A stretch of DNA of 64,000 nt from a methanogenic archaeon ISO4-H5 (GCA_001560915.1 CP014214.1:124001-188000), one strand, 5' to 3'; counted from the first letter of the stretch, positions 36,152-44,254 are shown. Translations and numbers: made by a program. The notes: a model not told the origin generated them from the sequence alone.

Positions 36152-37240
36152 ATGACAAGAAGGAATAAGGCTCAGAGGAATTTAAAGACCGATGCTCGGA
36201 TGACCCCCTACGATGTGAAGGTTAAGGGCACATTCGCCGAACCGCCTAAGAAAGAGAAGCTTCCGCCGAGGAAACCGACTTCCGAGGAACAGCGGGCGAA
36301 CAACCTCGCCCCGGTCGAATTCTCCAGGGAATCGGCTTCGGTCGGAAACTGGATCCCGCTGTTCCGGAAGGAACTGGCGGAGATGAACTCGGGGAAGGTC
36401 GGGAGACCTTATTCTTTCTGTGATTCGATGATTTTCTGGATCATCTCCCTCCAGACACTGATCAAGGGCACGTACCGTACGGCCGCCGGCTTGGCGGCGG
36501 CCATACTGGAGGGCCACGGCATGAAGGCACCTTCGTATTCCAGACTCTTCGAACGTTCTGCGGAAATACTGGACAGGCTTCTTTCAGAGAATGGCGGAAC
36601 GTACATCCTCAGGGCAGGAAGCAACGTCATCGGCCGCCCGCGCAACGTAGGCATAGATTCTTCCGGATTCAACCTCTCGAACACCTGTCTCTGGAGGAAG
36701 GAGAAATGGGGGACTGGTCCGAAACGCAGGGGATGGCTGAAACTCCATGTGCTGTCCGATGTGGATACGGGAGAAGTCATCGCGTTCGCGGTGACGGACA
36801 AGACCGTGGGCGATTCGCCGCTGATGATCCCCCTGCTGGATGCGGCGGTGGCCGCAGGCCACCGTATCGGCACTGTGTATGCCGACGGGGCATACAGCTC
36901 GGCGGAGAACTTCGATCACGTCTGCGGAAGACTCGGGTCAAGATTCGTCACCAGCTTCAAAGTGAACACGAAGCCTGTGAACGGCGGTTCTCGTTACAGA
37001 GGAGAGGCGACCAGACTCTGGTGCAGCATGCCATATGCGGAATGGGTTGAGAAAAGCGGTTACGGACGCCGTTGGAAATCGGAATGCGGATTCAGCGACG
37101 TGAAACGTCTCTTCGGAGAGTCGATACATGCGTTCACGATGAAAGGGGCTGTCCGCAAGCTGCTGATGAAGACGGAGACATTCAGCCGGTACAAGGAACA
37201 GAGGGCGATTCTGCTGAGCGGATGCCTGGCATCATCCTGA
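36152..37240 (+). CDS. IS transposase (DDE, YREK signature), copy 1
   Basis: 362 residues. Basic, proline-rich N-terminus (LPPRKPTSEEQRAN), then the DDE/RNase-H core: first Asp in GIDSSGF, second in VYADGAYSS, and the C-terminal Y-x2-R-x3-E-x6-K motif exactly as YGRRWKSECGFSDVK. GGAGATGA lies 6 bases before the ATG as ribosome site. The frame is intact and identical to copy 2, so the element is probably still active or very recently moved. Confidence 0.93.
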   Translation: MTRRNKAQRNLKTDARMTPYDVKVKGTFAEPPKKEKLPPRKPTSEEQRANNLAPVEFSRESASVGNWIPLFRKELAEMNSGKVGRPYSFCDSMIFWIISLQTLIKGTYRTAAGLAAAILEGHGMKAPSYSRLFERSAEILDRLLSENGGTYILRAGSNVIGRPRNVGIDSSGFNLSNTCLWRKEKWGTGPKRRGWLKLHVLSDVDTGEVIAFAVTDKTVGDSPLMIPLLDAAVAAGHRIGTVYADGAYSSAENFDHVCGRLGSRFVTSFKVNTKPVNGGSRYRGEATRLWCSMPYAEWVEKSGYGRRWKSECGFSDVKRLFGESIHAFTMKGAVRKLLMKTETFSRYKEQRAILLSGCLASS

Positions 37241-37310
37241 TGCCGGCATCGGTTCTGGCAGCAATCATTGTTGCGAATTAATTATCGAACGTTGTACATC
37301 GTCTGGCAAC

Positions 37311-37320
37311 CTATATATAG
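37311..37320 (+). promoter_or_regulatory. TATA box of the 5S rRNA gene
   Basis: CTATATATAG centred about 26 bases before the mature 5S start. Only GCAAC separates it from the IS target duplication, so the BRE region is just preserved or partly replaced. Confidence 0.75.
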
Positions 37321-37341
37321 GGAATGCACATCTGGAGTTTT

Positions 37342-37465
37342 GGTCTGACGGCCATAGCGGAGGGGTTCACCCGGTCCCATTTCGAACCCGGCAGTTAAGC
37401 CCTCCCGCGTAGATGTCGCGTACTGTGTTGCGCAAGTGCACGGGAAAGCATCCACGCTGTCAACC
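37342..37465 (+). rRNA. rrf: 5S ribosomal RNA (unlinked)
   Basis: About 124 nt. The two ends pair (GGTCTGACGGC with GCTGTCAACC, one bulge), and the conserved loop sequence CCCATTTCGAACCCGGCAG followed by TTAAGCC is present. No 16S or 23S gene is in the window, matching the scattered rRNA genes of Thermoplasmata. The ends are estimated to within a few bases. Confidence 0.9.
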
Positions 37466-37541
37466 ACTTCTTCACTTCTCTTGTCTGGGGGCACCCTGTT
37501 TATATCTCGGTGTTTCCATACACCAATCACAAAAGGATGGG

Positions 37542-37895
37542 ATTTTAACGGCCAAGAAGAAGAGTTTCCTTGACAAGGTCGCTACCAAGACGACCAATAA
37601 GCTCGCGGATAAGGTAGCATCAGGTATCGTTAGGTCCATAACGACCAAGCCCAAGAGCAGGGATTCAGGTAACTCGACCGTGGCCAAAAGCACCTCGACC
37701 AAAAGGGGTACCGCCAAGAAGGAAGCTGCTGACAAGCCCGATGCGGACACTATGGCGATGAGGTATAATACCAAGAGATGTCCGGAGTGCCAGGCACTCT
37801 GTTTCAACTCCCCTGCGGTATGTCCTTACTGCGATGCGGATCTCAAATCGGTGAAGCCCCTGACTCCCAAAGAGTTCGATGAGCTGTCCGAGTGA
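37542..37895 (+). CDS. Lysine-rich zinc-ribbon protein, start codon anomalous
   Basis: About 118 residues: a basic, Lys/Thr/Ser-rich N-terminal half (FLDKVATKTTNKLADKVASG) and a C-terminal zinc ribbon CPECQALCFNSPAVCPYC (C-x2-C...C-x2-C). Function unknown; nucleic-acid binding is plausible. No ATG, GTG or TTG lies in frame between the 5S gene and the coding part. The best ATG (37537, after AAAAGG) runs into TAA three codons later; one extra T in its TTTT run would give MGFLTAKKKSF. I give the ATT at 37542 as a provisional start. A TATA-like TTTATATC lies near 37498-37505. Confidence 0.6.
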   Translation: MLTAKKKSFLDKVATKTTNKLADKVASGIVRSITTKPKSRDSGNSTVAKSTSTKRGTAKKEAADKPDADTMAMRYNTKRCPECQALCFNSPAVCPYCDADLKSVKPLTPKEFDELSE

Positions 37896-38276
37896 TCAGA
37901 TTATCTGATCGAGGGTTATGTTCTGCCTGTCCCCGGATTCCTCCAGGGTGCTGCAGTCTCCTATGATTCTTCCGATCTTGATGCACTTGTATTTCCATAC
38001 GGGTTTTCCGTCCTCGCCGCTGAGCGGGGTGGGTCCATAGAAGATTACCAGTGCATTGACGCCGGGCCACCATGCGATGTCCCCGACCTCGAAGACGGTC
38101 TGCCTCTCGGCGTCGCTCTCGATGTCGACAGGCATCTCGAAATAAAGAGTCCCGGTCAGATCATTGGCCGCGACGGTAAAATGCGATGCGGAGAACCAGA
38201 CTGCCTGGGATATTTCCGAATCGTCAAGTTCGGCTTCGTATTCGCCGCACCTGGTGACGATCCTCATCTTCAGCAT
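37896..38276 (-). CDS. Cyclophilin-like-fold protein
   Basis: 126 residues resembling the small archaeal/bacterial cyclophilin-like family (TM1367 type): KMRIVTRCGEYEAELDD, later VFEVGDIAWWPGVNALVIFYGPTP. Known structures have the cyclophilin barrel but no proven prolyl isomerase activity. GGAGGACC precedes the ATG at 38276. It lies 25 bases downstream of ilvC and is probably co-transcribed with it. Confidence 0.75.
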   Translation of the reverse strand: MLKMRIVTRCGEYEAELDDSEISQAVWFSASHFTVAANDLTGTLYFEMPVDIESDAERQTVFEVGDIAWWPGVNALVIFYGPTPLSGEDGKPVWKYKCIKIGRIIGDCSTLEESGDRQNITLDQII

Positions 38277-38301
38277 GTCCGGTCCTCCGTTTGGAGTTTA
38301 A

Positions 38302-39303
38302 TCAGTTCTTGCGCTCGAAGAGAGCCCTGACCTCTTTACCGGTGGTCTCGAGGAGGGTCTTGGAGTCAGCGTCCATGAGGGCGTGGAGCTTGGCAAGGTG
38401 GTTCTGCTCGTACTCGGCGCGCCACTCCTTCTTGAACTCTCCGGACTCGATCATGTCGTAGACCTTCTGCATTCCCTTGACGGACTCGTCGGTGATGATG
38501 AGGTCCCTGCGGGTCAGTCCACCGTATTTGGCGGTGTTGGAGCAGACGTTCCACATGTAGGGCATACCGCCCTTGACGACGAGGTCGATGATGAGTTTGC
38601 ACTCGTGGCAGCACTCGAAGTATGCGACAATCGGGGGGAAGCCCTGCTTGACGAGGGTGTTGAATCCTTCCTCGATGAGTTTGGAGAGACCACCGCACTC
38701 AATGGCTTGCTCGCCGAACAGGTCGGATTTGGTCTCCAGGTCGAAGTTGTCGACAGCGAAGGTTCCGGCGCGGGTGCAGCCCATTCCCTTTGCGAGAGCG
38801 AGGGCGATGTCCTTTGCCTTTCCGGTGTAGTCCTGGTGGACAGCGATGAGGGCGGGAACTCCGAATCCCTCGAGGAACTGCTGCCTCTCTGCGTCTCCGG
38901 GGGACTTAGGTGCCATCATGATGACATCGACGTCCTTGGGGGGAACGATGAGCTTGTAGGTGATAGAGAATCCGTGGGCGAACTCGAGGGCTGCTCCGGA
39001 TTTGAGGTTGTCCTTGACGTATTTGTCGTAGATCTCAGGCTGGACCTCATCAGGCAGGAGCATCATGACGATGTCTCCCTCAGCGGCGGCCTTGTCCATG
39101 GTGGTGACTTTCATTCCGCCGTCTTCCTTTGCCTTGTTCCAGGATGCTCCGTTCTCCCTGACTCCGACGATGACGTCGAGGCCGGAGTCGCGGAAACAGA
39201 GTGCCTGTGCGCGGCCCTGTGCACCGTATCCGAGAACTGCAATCTTCTTGCCTTTGAGGACTCCAAGGTCGGCATCCTCGTCGTGGTAGATTTTCATGTC
39301 CAT
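38302..39303 (-). CDS. ilvC: Ketol-acid reductoisomerase
   Basis: 333 residues (class I), starting at the ATG at 39303; the open frame extends upstream into the IS but a TATA at 39336-39345 rules this out. NADPH-dependent isomeroreduction of acetolactate in valine and isoleucine synthesis. The Rossmann motif is VLGYGAQGRAQALCFRDSG, the catalytic part ECCHECKLIIDLVV. The IS copy 2 now separates it from the acetolactate synthase genes upstream, but its own promoter appears intact. Confidence 0.96.
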   Translation of the reverse strand: MDMKIYHDEDADLGVLKGKKIAVLGYGAQGRAQALCFRDSGLDVIVGVRENGASWNKAKEDGGMKVTTMDKAAAEGDIVMMLLPDEVQPEIYDKYVKDNLKSGAALEFAHGFSITYKLIVPPKDVDVIMMAPKSPGDAERQQFLEGFGVPALIAVHQDYTGKAKDIALALAKGMGCTRAGTFAVDNFDLETKSDLFGEQAIECGGLSKLIEEGFNTLVKQGFPPIVAYFECCHECKLIIDLVVKGGMPYMWNVCSNTAKYGGLTRRDLIITDESVKGMQKVYDMIESGEFKKEWRAEYEQNHLAKLHALMDADSKTLLETTGKEVRALFERKN

Positions 39304-39335
39304 GGTAATTACCTTGGGGGTGCGATTACCTAAAC

Positions 39336-39345
39336 GGTATATAGG
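39336..39345 (-). promoter_or_regulatory. TATA box of ilvC
   Basis: CCTATATACC on the minus strand, centred about 38 bases before the ATG, predicts a leader near 13 nt. GCAAAA separates it from the IS target duplication. Confidence 0.7.
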
Positions 39346-39351
39346 TTTTGC

Positions 39352-39360
39352 ACGCGTGCG
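39352..39360. repeat. 9-bp target duplication of IS copy 2
   Basis: ACGCGTGCG at 39352-39360 is repeated exactly at 40770-40778. It differs from the duplication at copy 1, which shows an independent insertion. Confidence 0.95.
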
Positions 39361-40769
39361 TACAACGTTCGGCAATTCTCCGAATGACTTGTGACGGCCC
39401 CGATCTGCGGTAATCTCGACCGCCTGTTTTAGTTTCCAGTGGAAATAGTATTTAAATAAACCACCGTTTCGTGTGCACTTCTAATATTTAGTTTTTTCGG
39501 TATTAAATAGTAGAAATGCATACCGTATACTGCCAGTAAAAACAACTGCTGGCTCATTCGAAAACAGAAGTACGCCCGTATCGATTACCACACCTTGCGG
39601 GCGGCCACCTGGAGATGACAACAGATGACAAGAAGGAATAAGGCTCAGAGGAATTTAAAGACCGATGCTCGGATGACCCCCTACGATGTGAAGGTTAAGG
39701 GCACATTCGCCGAACCGCCTAAGAAAGAGAAGCTTCCGCCGAGGAAACCGACTTCCGAGGAACAGCGGGCGAACAACCTCGCCCCGGTCGAATTCTCCAG
39801 GGAATCGGCTTCGGTCGGAAACTGGATCCCGCTGTTCCGGAAGGAACTGGCGGAGATGAACTCGGGGAAGGTCGGGAGACCTTATTCTTTCTGTGATTCG
39901 ATGATTTTCTGGATCATCTCCCTCCAGACACTGATCAAGGGCACGTACCGTACGGCCGCCGGCTTGGCGGCGGCCATACTGGAGGGCCACGGCATGAAGG
40001 CACCTTCGTATTCCAGACTCTTCGAACGTTCTGCGGAAATACTGGACAGGCTTCTTTCAGAGAATGGCGGAACGTACATCCTCAGGGCAGGAAGCAACGT
40101 CATCGGCCGCCCGCGCAACGTAGGCATAGATTCTTCCGGATTCAACCTCTCGAACACCTGTCTCTGGAGGAAGGAGAAATGGGGGACTGGTCCGAAACGC
40201 AGGGGATGGCTGAAACTCCATGTGCTGTCCGATGTGGATACGGGAGAAGTCATCGCGTTCGCGGTGACGGACAAGACCGTGGGCGATTCGCCGCTGATGA
40301 TCCCCCTGCTGGATGCGGCGGTGGCCGCAGGCCACCGTATCGGCACTGTGTATGCCGACGGGGCATACAGCTCGGCGGAGAACTTCGATCACGTCTGCGG
40401 AAGACTCGGGTCAAGATTCGTCACCAGCTTCAAAGTGAACACGAAGCCTGTGAACGGCGGTTCTCGTTACAGAGGAGAGGCGACCAGACTCTGGTGCAGC
40501 ATGCCATATGCGGAATGGGTTGAGAAAAGCGGTTACGGACGCCGTTGGAAATCGGAATGCGGATTCAGCGACGTGAAACGTCTCTTCGGAGAGTCGATAC
40601 ATGCGTTCACGATGAAAGGGGCTGTCCGCAAGCTGCTGATGAAGACGGAGACATTCAGCCGGTACAAGGAACAGAGGGCGATTCTGCTGAGCGGATGCCT
40701 GGCATCATCCTGATGCCGGCATCGGTTCTGGCAGCAATCATTGTTGCGAATTAATTATCGAACGTTGTA
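39361..40769 (+). mobile_element. Insertion sequence copy 2, 1409 bp
   Basis: Same length, ends and internal layout as copy 1 and in the same orientation, 3473 bp further on. It lies between ilvC and the acetolactate synthase gene, with its left end 6 bases (plus the 9-bp duplication) upstream of the ilvC TATA box. No sequence difference from copy 1 was noticed, indicating very recent movement or gene conversion. Confidence 0.95.
39625..40713 (+). CDS. IS transposase (DDE, YREK signature), copy 2
   Basis: 362 residues, protein identical to copy 1. Transcribed against the surrounding ilv genes. DDE residues and the YREK motif are intact, as is the GGAGATGA ribosome site. Convergent with the 3' end of the downstream acetolactate synthase gene, whose terminator lies about 40 bases away. 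Confidence 0.93.
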   Translation: MTRRNKAQRNLKTDARMTPYDVKVKGTFAEPPKKEKLPPRKPTSEEQRANNLAPVEFSRESASVGNWIPLFRKELAEMNSGKVGRPYSFCDSMIFWIISLQTLIKGTYRTAAGLAAAILEGHGMKAPSYSRLFERSAEILDRLLSENGGTYILRAGSNVIGRPRNVGIDSSGFNLSNTCLWRKEKWGTGPKRRGWLKLHVLSDVDTGEVIAFAVTDKTVGDSPLMIPLLDAAVAAGHRIGTVYADGAYSSAENFDHVCGRLGSRFVTSFKVNTKPVNGGSRYRGEATRLWCSMPYAEWVEKSGYGRRWKSECGFSDVKRLFGESIHAFTMKGAVRKLLMKTETFSRYKEQRAILLSGCLASS

Positions 40770-40810
40770 ACGCGTGCGCGTGTCTCCTAATAGGGCTTAA
40801 TCGGCCGGAA

Positions 40811-40839
40811 GTAAAAAGAGAACCGGGGCAGGGCCCCGG
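40811..40839 (-). terminator. Hairpin terminator after the second acetolactate synthase gene
   Basis: CCGGGGC/GCCCCGG (7 bp, 3-nt loop) at 40823-40839. On the minus strand it is followed by TTCTCTTTTTAC. Confidence 0.7.
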
Positions 40840-40848
40840 AATGGAGTT

Positions 40849-42513
40849 TCAGTATGCGCAGCGGCCCTCGATGGGAGGGATGCTGGGGTCGGGGGGAAGC
40901 ATCGGGAGGATATCCTCTTCGGGGTCGACGTGGATGTCGACGATGCAGGTCTTGCCGCAGTCGAAGGCGAACTTGAGTGCGTCCTGCACCTCTCCCGCCC
41001 TCTCGACGGTGATTCCCTCTGCTTTGTATGCCTTGGCGATCTGCACGAAGTCGGGGTCGTCCTCGAGAAGGGTCTCGGAGTAACGCTTGTCCCAGAAGAG
41101 CTTCTGCCACTGCTTGACCATACCGAGCCATCCGTTGTTGAGCAGGACGATGACCACGGGCAGGTCCTCTGCCACAGAAGTGGCCAGTTCCTGGATGACC
41201 ATCTGCAGTCCTCCGTCTCCCACGACAGTGGCGACTTTGCAGTCGGGGCGGGCGGCCTTGGCGCCGATGGCGGCCGGCAGTCCGAATCCCATGGTACCGA
41301 AGGAACCTGACGAAAGGAACTGTCTGGGTCTCTTGATATCGAGGAAGTGCATGGCCCACATCTGGTTCTGTCCGACGTCGGTGGTGATGATGGTGTCGTT
41401 GTCGATGAACTTGTTCAGTTCCCACATGACCTTCTGGGGGATGATGGGATGGGTGAAGTAGTTGAAGTCGACGTTCCTGCGCTCCTTGTATCCCTTGGCG
41501 GTCCTGGCCCATGAATCGTGGACGGCGGTGTTGCCGACAGCGTCGATGAGCATCTGCAGGGCCTTCTTGGCGTCGCATTTGAGGTTGACGGAGGTCCTGT
41601 TGCTCTTACCGAACTGGGTTCCGTCGATGTCGATCTGGATGACGCCGCACTTCATGCCGGGTGCGGTGTGGGGGCTGTAGGTCCTGTCGGAAAACTTGGT
41701 TCCTACGGCGATGACCAGGTCGGCCTCGGTGAAGGCCTCCTTCGCGCAGATCCTTCCGTGCATTCCGAGGGGACCCATGTTGAGCGGGTGCTGGGTGGGG
41801 ATGGAGCCGATACCCATCATGGGAGTGACCACGGGAGCGGAGATCAGTTCGGCGAAGCGGACCAGTTCCTCGGACGCATTGGCTGCGATGACTCCTCCTC
41901 CGGCCATGATGACGGGTTTGACCGAGCTTTTGATGAGGGCTACTGCATCAGCAAGTCCGGAAACGTCTTCGGTGGGCTCTTTGATTCCGAATTCCTGGTA
42001 GAGCAGTTCCTCATCGATCTGTGCGTTGATCTGGTCGACGGGAAGGTCGACGTGGACGGGTCCGGGCCTGCCGGACTGGGCGATCTTCCATGCCTCGTTG
42101 ATGGCGTGGGGAAGCCTCTTGACGTCGGTCACACGGAAGTTGTGCTTGGTGACGGACATCATCAGACTGTATGCATCCACTTCCTGGAATGCCTCCGATC
42201 CGAGCACCTTGGAACCGACCTGACCGGTAAGTGCCAGCATGGGAATCGAATCAGCATAAGCGGTGGCTATTCCGGTGACCATGTTGGTGGCACCGGGACC
42301 GCTGGTGGAAAGGCAGACTCCGGTCTTTCCGGATGCCCTGGCGTAACCGTCTGCTGCGTGTGCCGCGCACTGTTCGTGTCTCACGAGGACGTGCCTGATG
42401 GACGAGTCGCGGATCTCGTCGTAGATGGGGATGACCGCACCTCCGGGGTATCCGAACATGGTCTCGACATTTCTGTCCTCCAACATTTTGAGCAAAGCTC
42501 TTGAGCCCTTCAT
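40849..42513 (-). CDS. ilvB: Acetolactate synthase large subunit, second tandem copy
   Basis: About 554 residues from the ATG at 42513 (MKGSRALLKMLEDRN). An ATG at 42537 is in frame, but the TATA box at 42543-42551 would place the transcript start downstream of it, and the paralogue starts at the equivalent of 42513. ThDP-dependent condensation of pyruvate for valine, leucine and isoleucine. Motifs: GYPGGAVIPIYDE, the catalytic glutamate in RHEQCAAHAADGYAR, and the ThDP-binding GDGGLQMVIQELAT with LLNNGWLGMV. No regulatory small subunit (ilvN) is adjacent. Confidence 0.95.
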   Translation of the reverse strand: MKGSRALLKMLEDRNVETMFGYPGGAVIPIYDEIRDSSIRHVLVRHEQCAAHAADGYARASGKTGVCLSTSGPGATNMVTGIATAYADSIPMLALTGQVGSKVLGSEAFQEVDAYSLMMSVTKHNFRVTDVKRLPHAINEAWKIAQSGRPGPVHVDLPVDQINAQIDEELLYQEFGIKEPTEDVSGLADAVALIKSSVKPVIMAGGGVIAANASEELVRFAELISAPVVTPMMGIGSIPTQHPLNMGPLGMHGRICAKEAFTEADLVIAVGTKFSDRTYSPHTAPGMKCGVIQIDIDGTQFGKSNRTSVNLKCDAKKALQMLIDAVGNTAVHDSWARTAKGYKERRNVDFNYFTHPIIPQKVMWELNKFIDNDTIITTDVGQNQMWAMHFLDIKRPRQFLSSGSFGTMGFGLPAAIGAKAARPDCKVATVVGDGGLQMVIQELATSVAEDLPVVIVLLNNGWLGMVKQWQKLFWDKRYSETLLEDDPDFVQIAKAYKAEGITVERAGEVQDALKFAFDCGKTCIVDIHVDPEEDILPMLPPDPSIPPIEGRCAY

Positions 42514-42542
42514 TTGAATCGGGTTGTAATCGGGCATGTCGT

Positions 42543-42551
42543 TTATATATT
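42543..42551 (-). promoter_or_regulatory. TATA box between the two acetolactate synthase genes
   Basis: AATATATAAA on the minus strand, inside CCTTAATATATAAACG. It lies directly after the terminator of the upstream paralogue, giving the second gene its own promoter. Confidence 0.65.
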
Positions 42552-42558
42552 AAGGGGT

Positions 42559-42585
42559 AAAAAAGGGCCTGGGAAGGACCCAGGC
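42559..42585 (-). terminator. Hairpin terminator after the first acetolactate synthase gene
   Basis: GCCTGGG/CCCAGGC (7 bp) with a 5-nt loop at 42567-42585. A run of six T follows on the minus strand at 42559-42564. It has the strongest intrinsic-terminator look in the window. Confidence 0.75.
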
Positions 42586-42592
42586 AGGAGTT

Positions 42593-44254
42593 TCAGTAGG
42601 GGCATCTGCCCTTGACGATGGGGACCTTGGGGTCCGCGAGGATCATGGGGCAGATATCCTCCTCAGGGTTGGTGTGGATGTCGACCAGACAGGTGACATC
42701 GGAATCCATGGCCTGTTTGAGGGCGTCTCCGACCTCGGAGGACTTGTCCACGTGGATACCGGTGGCTCCGAATGACTCGGCGAGTTTCACGAAGTCGGGA
42801 TCGGCGTTGAGCTTGGTTCCGCTGAAACGCTTGTCCCAGAACAGTTTCTGCCACTGCCTGACCATGCCGAGCCATCCGTTGTTGAGCAGGACGATGGTGA
42901 CCGGGATATCCTCTGCCACGGAGGTGGCGAGTTCCTGACAGACCATCTGCAGTCCACCGTCTCCGACGATGGTGAGCACCTTCGAATCGGGTTTGGCGAC
43001 CTTGGCACCGAGCGCTGCGGGCAGCCCGAATCCCATGGTTCCGAAGGAACCGGAGGTGATGAACTGTCTGGGTCTCCTGATGTCGAGGCAGTGCATGGAC
43101 CACATCTGGTTCTGTCCGACGTCGGTGGTGACGATGACATCCCCGTCGAGGAGCTTGTTGATCTCGCACATGACCTTCTGGGGTGCGATGGGGTCGGTGT
43201 TGATGTCGAAACTGCACTGACACCTCTTCCTGAGCTTGGCGTACCTCTCGTTCCACTCTGATTTGCAGTCCTTGTATCCCTTGAGGGCGTCCAGGAGGAG
43301 CTTGGTTCCGCGCTTGGCATCGCAGAGGATGTCGACGGAGGCCCTCTTGCTCTTGCCGAACTGGGTTCCGTCCACGTCAATTTGGATGACCTTACAGTTC
43401 TCGGCGGGCATGGTGTGGGGGTTGTAGGTCCTGTCGGAGAACTTGGTACCGATGGCGATGATCAGATCGGCCGACTGGAACAGGTCGAGCGCACCCATCC
43501 TTCCGTGCATACCCAGAGGTCCCATGTTGAGGGGGTGTCCGGAGGGTACGATACCGAGACTCATGAGGGTGGTGATGACAGGGATGTTGGCGAATTCCGC
43601 CAGTCTGACGATTTCCTCGGAGGCGTTGATGGCACCTCCTCCGATGAGAAGAACAGGGCGGGCGGAGTTCTTGATGAGGAGGGCCGCGTCGTTGATGCGG
43701 GAGACATCCGTGGCAGGTTCCTTGACTCCCCATTCCTTGGTGAGCAGGTCCTCGTCGATGTCGGAGTTGATCTGATCGACGGGCATGTCGATGTGGACCG
43801 GTCCAGGCCTTCCTGACTGACAGATCTTCCATCCTTCGTTGATGGCATGGGGAAGACGCTCGGGGTCGAGGACCCTGAAGTTGTGCTTGGTGACAGGCAT
43901 CATGAGGCTGTAGGAATCGACTTCCTGGAAGGCCTCGGCGCCGAGGAAGTTGGTGCCGACCTGTCCGGTGAGTGCAATCATGGGGACGGAATCCGCATAG
44001 GCGGTGGCGATTCCGGTGACCAGGTTGGTGGTTCCGGGTCCGCTGGTGGCGAGACAGACTCCGGGGGTTCCGGTAGCCCTCGCGTAACCGTCGGCCATGT
44101 GGGCGGCGCACTGCTCGTGCCTTACGAGGATATGCCTTACGTTGGACTCCAGGAACTCATCGTAGATGGGGATGACGGTGGCACCGGGGTAGCCGAATAC
44201 GCTGCTGACCCCTCTGTCCTCAAGCATTTTTAACAGTGCTTTCGAGCCTTTCAT
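42593..44254 (-). CDS. ilvB: Acetolactate synthase large subunit, first tandem copy
   Basis: 553 residues, clearly a paralogue of the downstream gene along its whole length. GYPGATVIPIYDEF, the catalytic glutamate in RHEQCAAHMADGYAR and the ThDP motif GDGGLQMVCQELAT are intact, so both copies look catalytic. Differences cluster in surface stretches (for example near residue 330, LLDALKGYKDCKSEWNERY). One may favour 2-ketobutyrate or work catabolically; this cannot be decided here. Each gene has its own terminator. Confidence 0.94.
   Translation of the reverse strand: MKGSKALLKMLEDRGVSSVFGYPGATVIPIYDEFLESNVRHILVRHEQCAAHMADGYARATGTPGVCLATSGPGTTNLVTGIATAYADSVPMIALTGQVGTNFLGAEAFQEVDSYSLMMPVTKHNFRVLDPERLPHAINEGWKICQSGRPGPVHIDMPVDQINSDIDEDLLTKEWGVKEPATDVSRINDAALLIKNSARPVLLIGGGAINASEEIVRLAEFANIPVITTLMSLGIVPSGHPLNMGPLGMHGRMGALDLFQSADLIIAIGTKFSDRTYNPHTMPAENCKVIQIDVDGTQFGKSKRASVDILCDAKRGTKLLLDALKGYKDCKSEWNERYAKLRKRCQCSFDINTDPIAPQKVMCEINKLLDGDVIVTTDVGQNQMWSMHCLDIRRPRQFITSGSFGTMGFGLPAALGAKVAKPDSKVLTIVGDGGLQMVCQELATSVAEDIPVTIVLLNNGWLGMVRQWQKLFWDKRFSGTKLNADPDFVKLAESFGATGIHVDKSSEVGDALKQAMDSDVTCLVDIHTNPEEDICPMILADPKVPIVKGRCPY

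Larger units (their letters stand above)
35888..37296 (+). mobile_element. Insertion sequence copy 1, 1409 bp, IS4-like YREK transposase
   Basis: Ends are an 11-bp perfect inverted repeat (TACAACGTTCG at the left, its complement at the right) that continues imperfectly with AATT. A 9-bp direct repeat flanks it. It carries one intact transposase gene and about 264 bp of non-coding sequence at the left end with a GCCAG/CTGGC hairpin. Same length and, as far as I can compare, the same sequence as copy 2 at 39361-40769. It is inserted 5 bases upstream of the 5S rRNA TATA box, counted from the end of the duplication. Confidence 0.95.

Noticed and set aside
37413-37541. ATG at 37413 as start of the zinc-ribbon protein
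   Set aside because: It lies within the 5S rRNA gene, and the encoded residues are unlike the remaining protein.
35879-40778. Composite transposon formed by the two IS copies
   Set aside because: Each copy has its own distinct 9-bp target duplication, so they inserted independently; the cargo between them is ordinary chromosomal genes.
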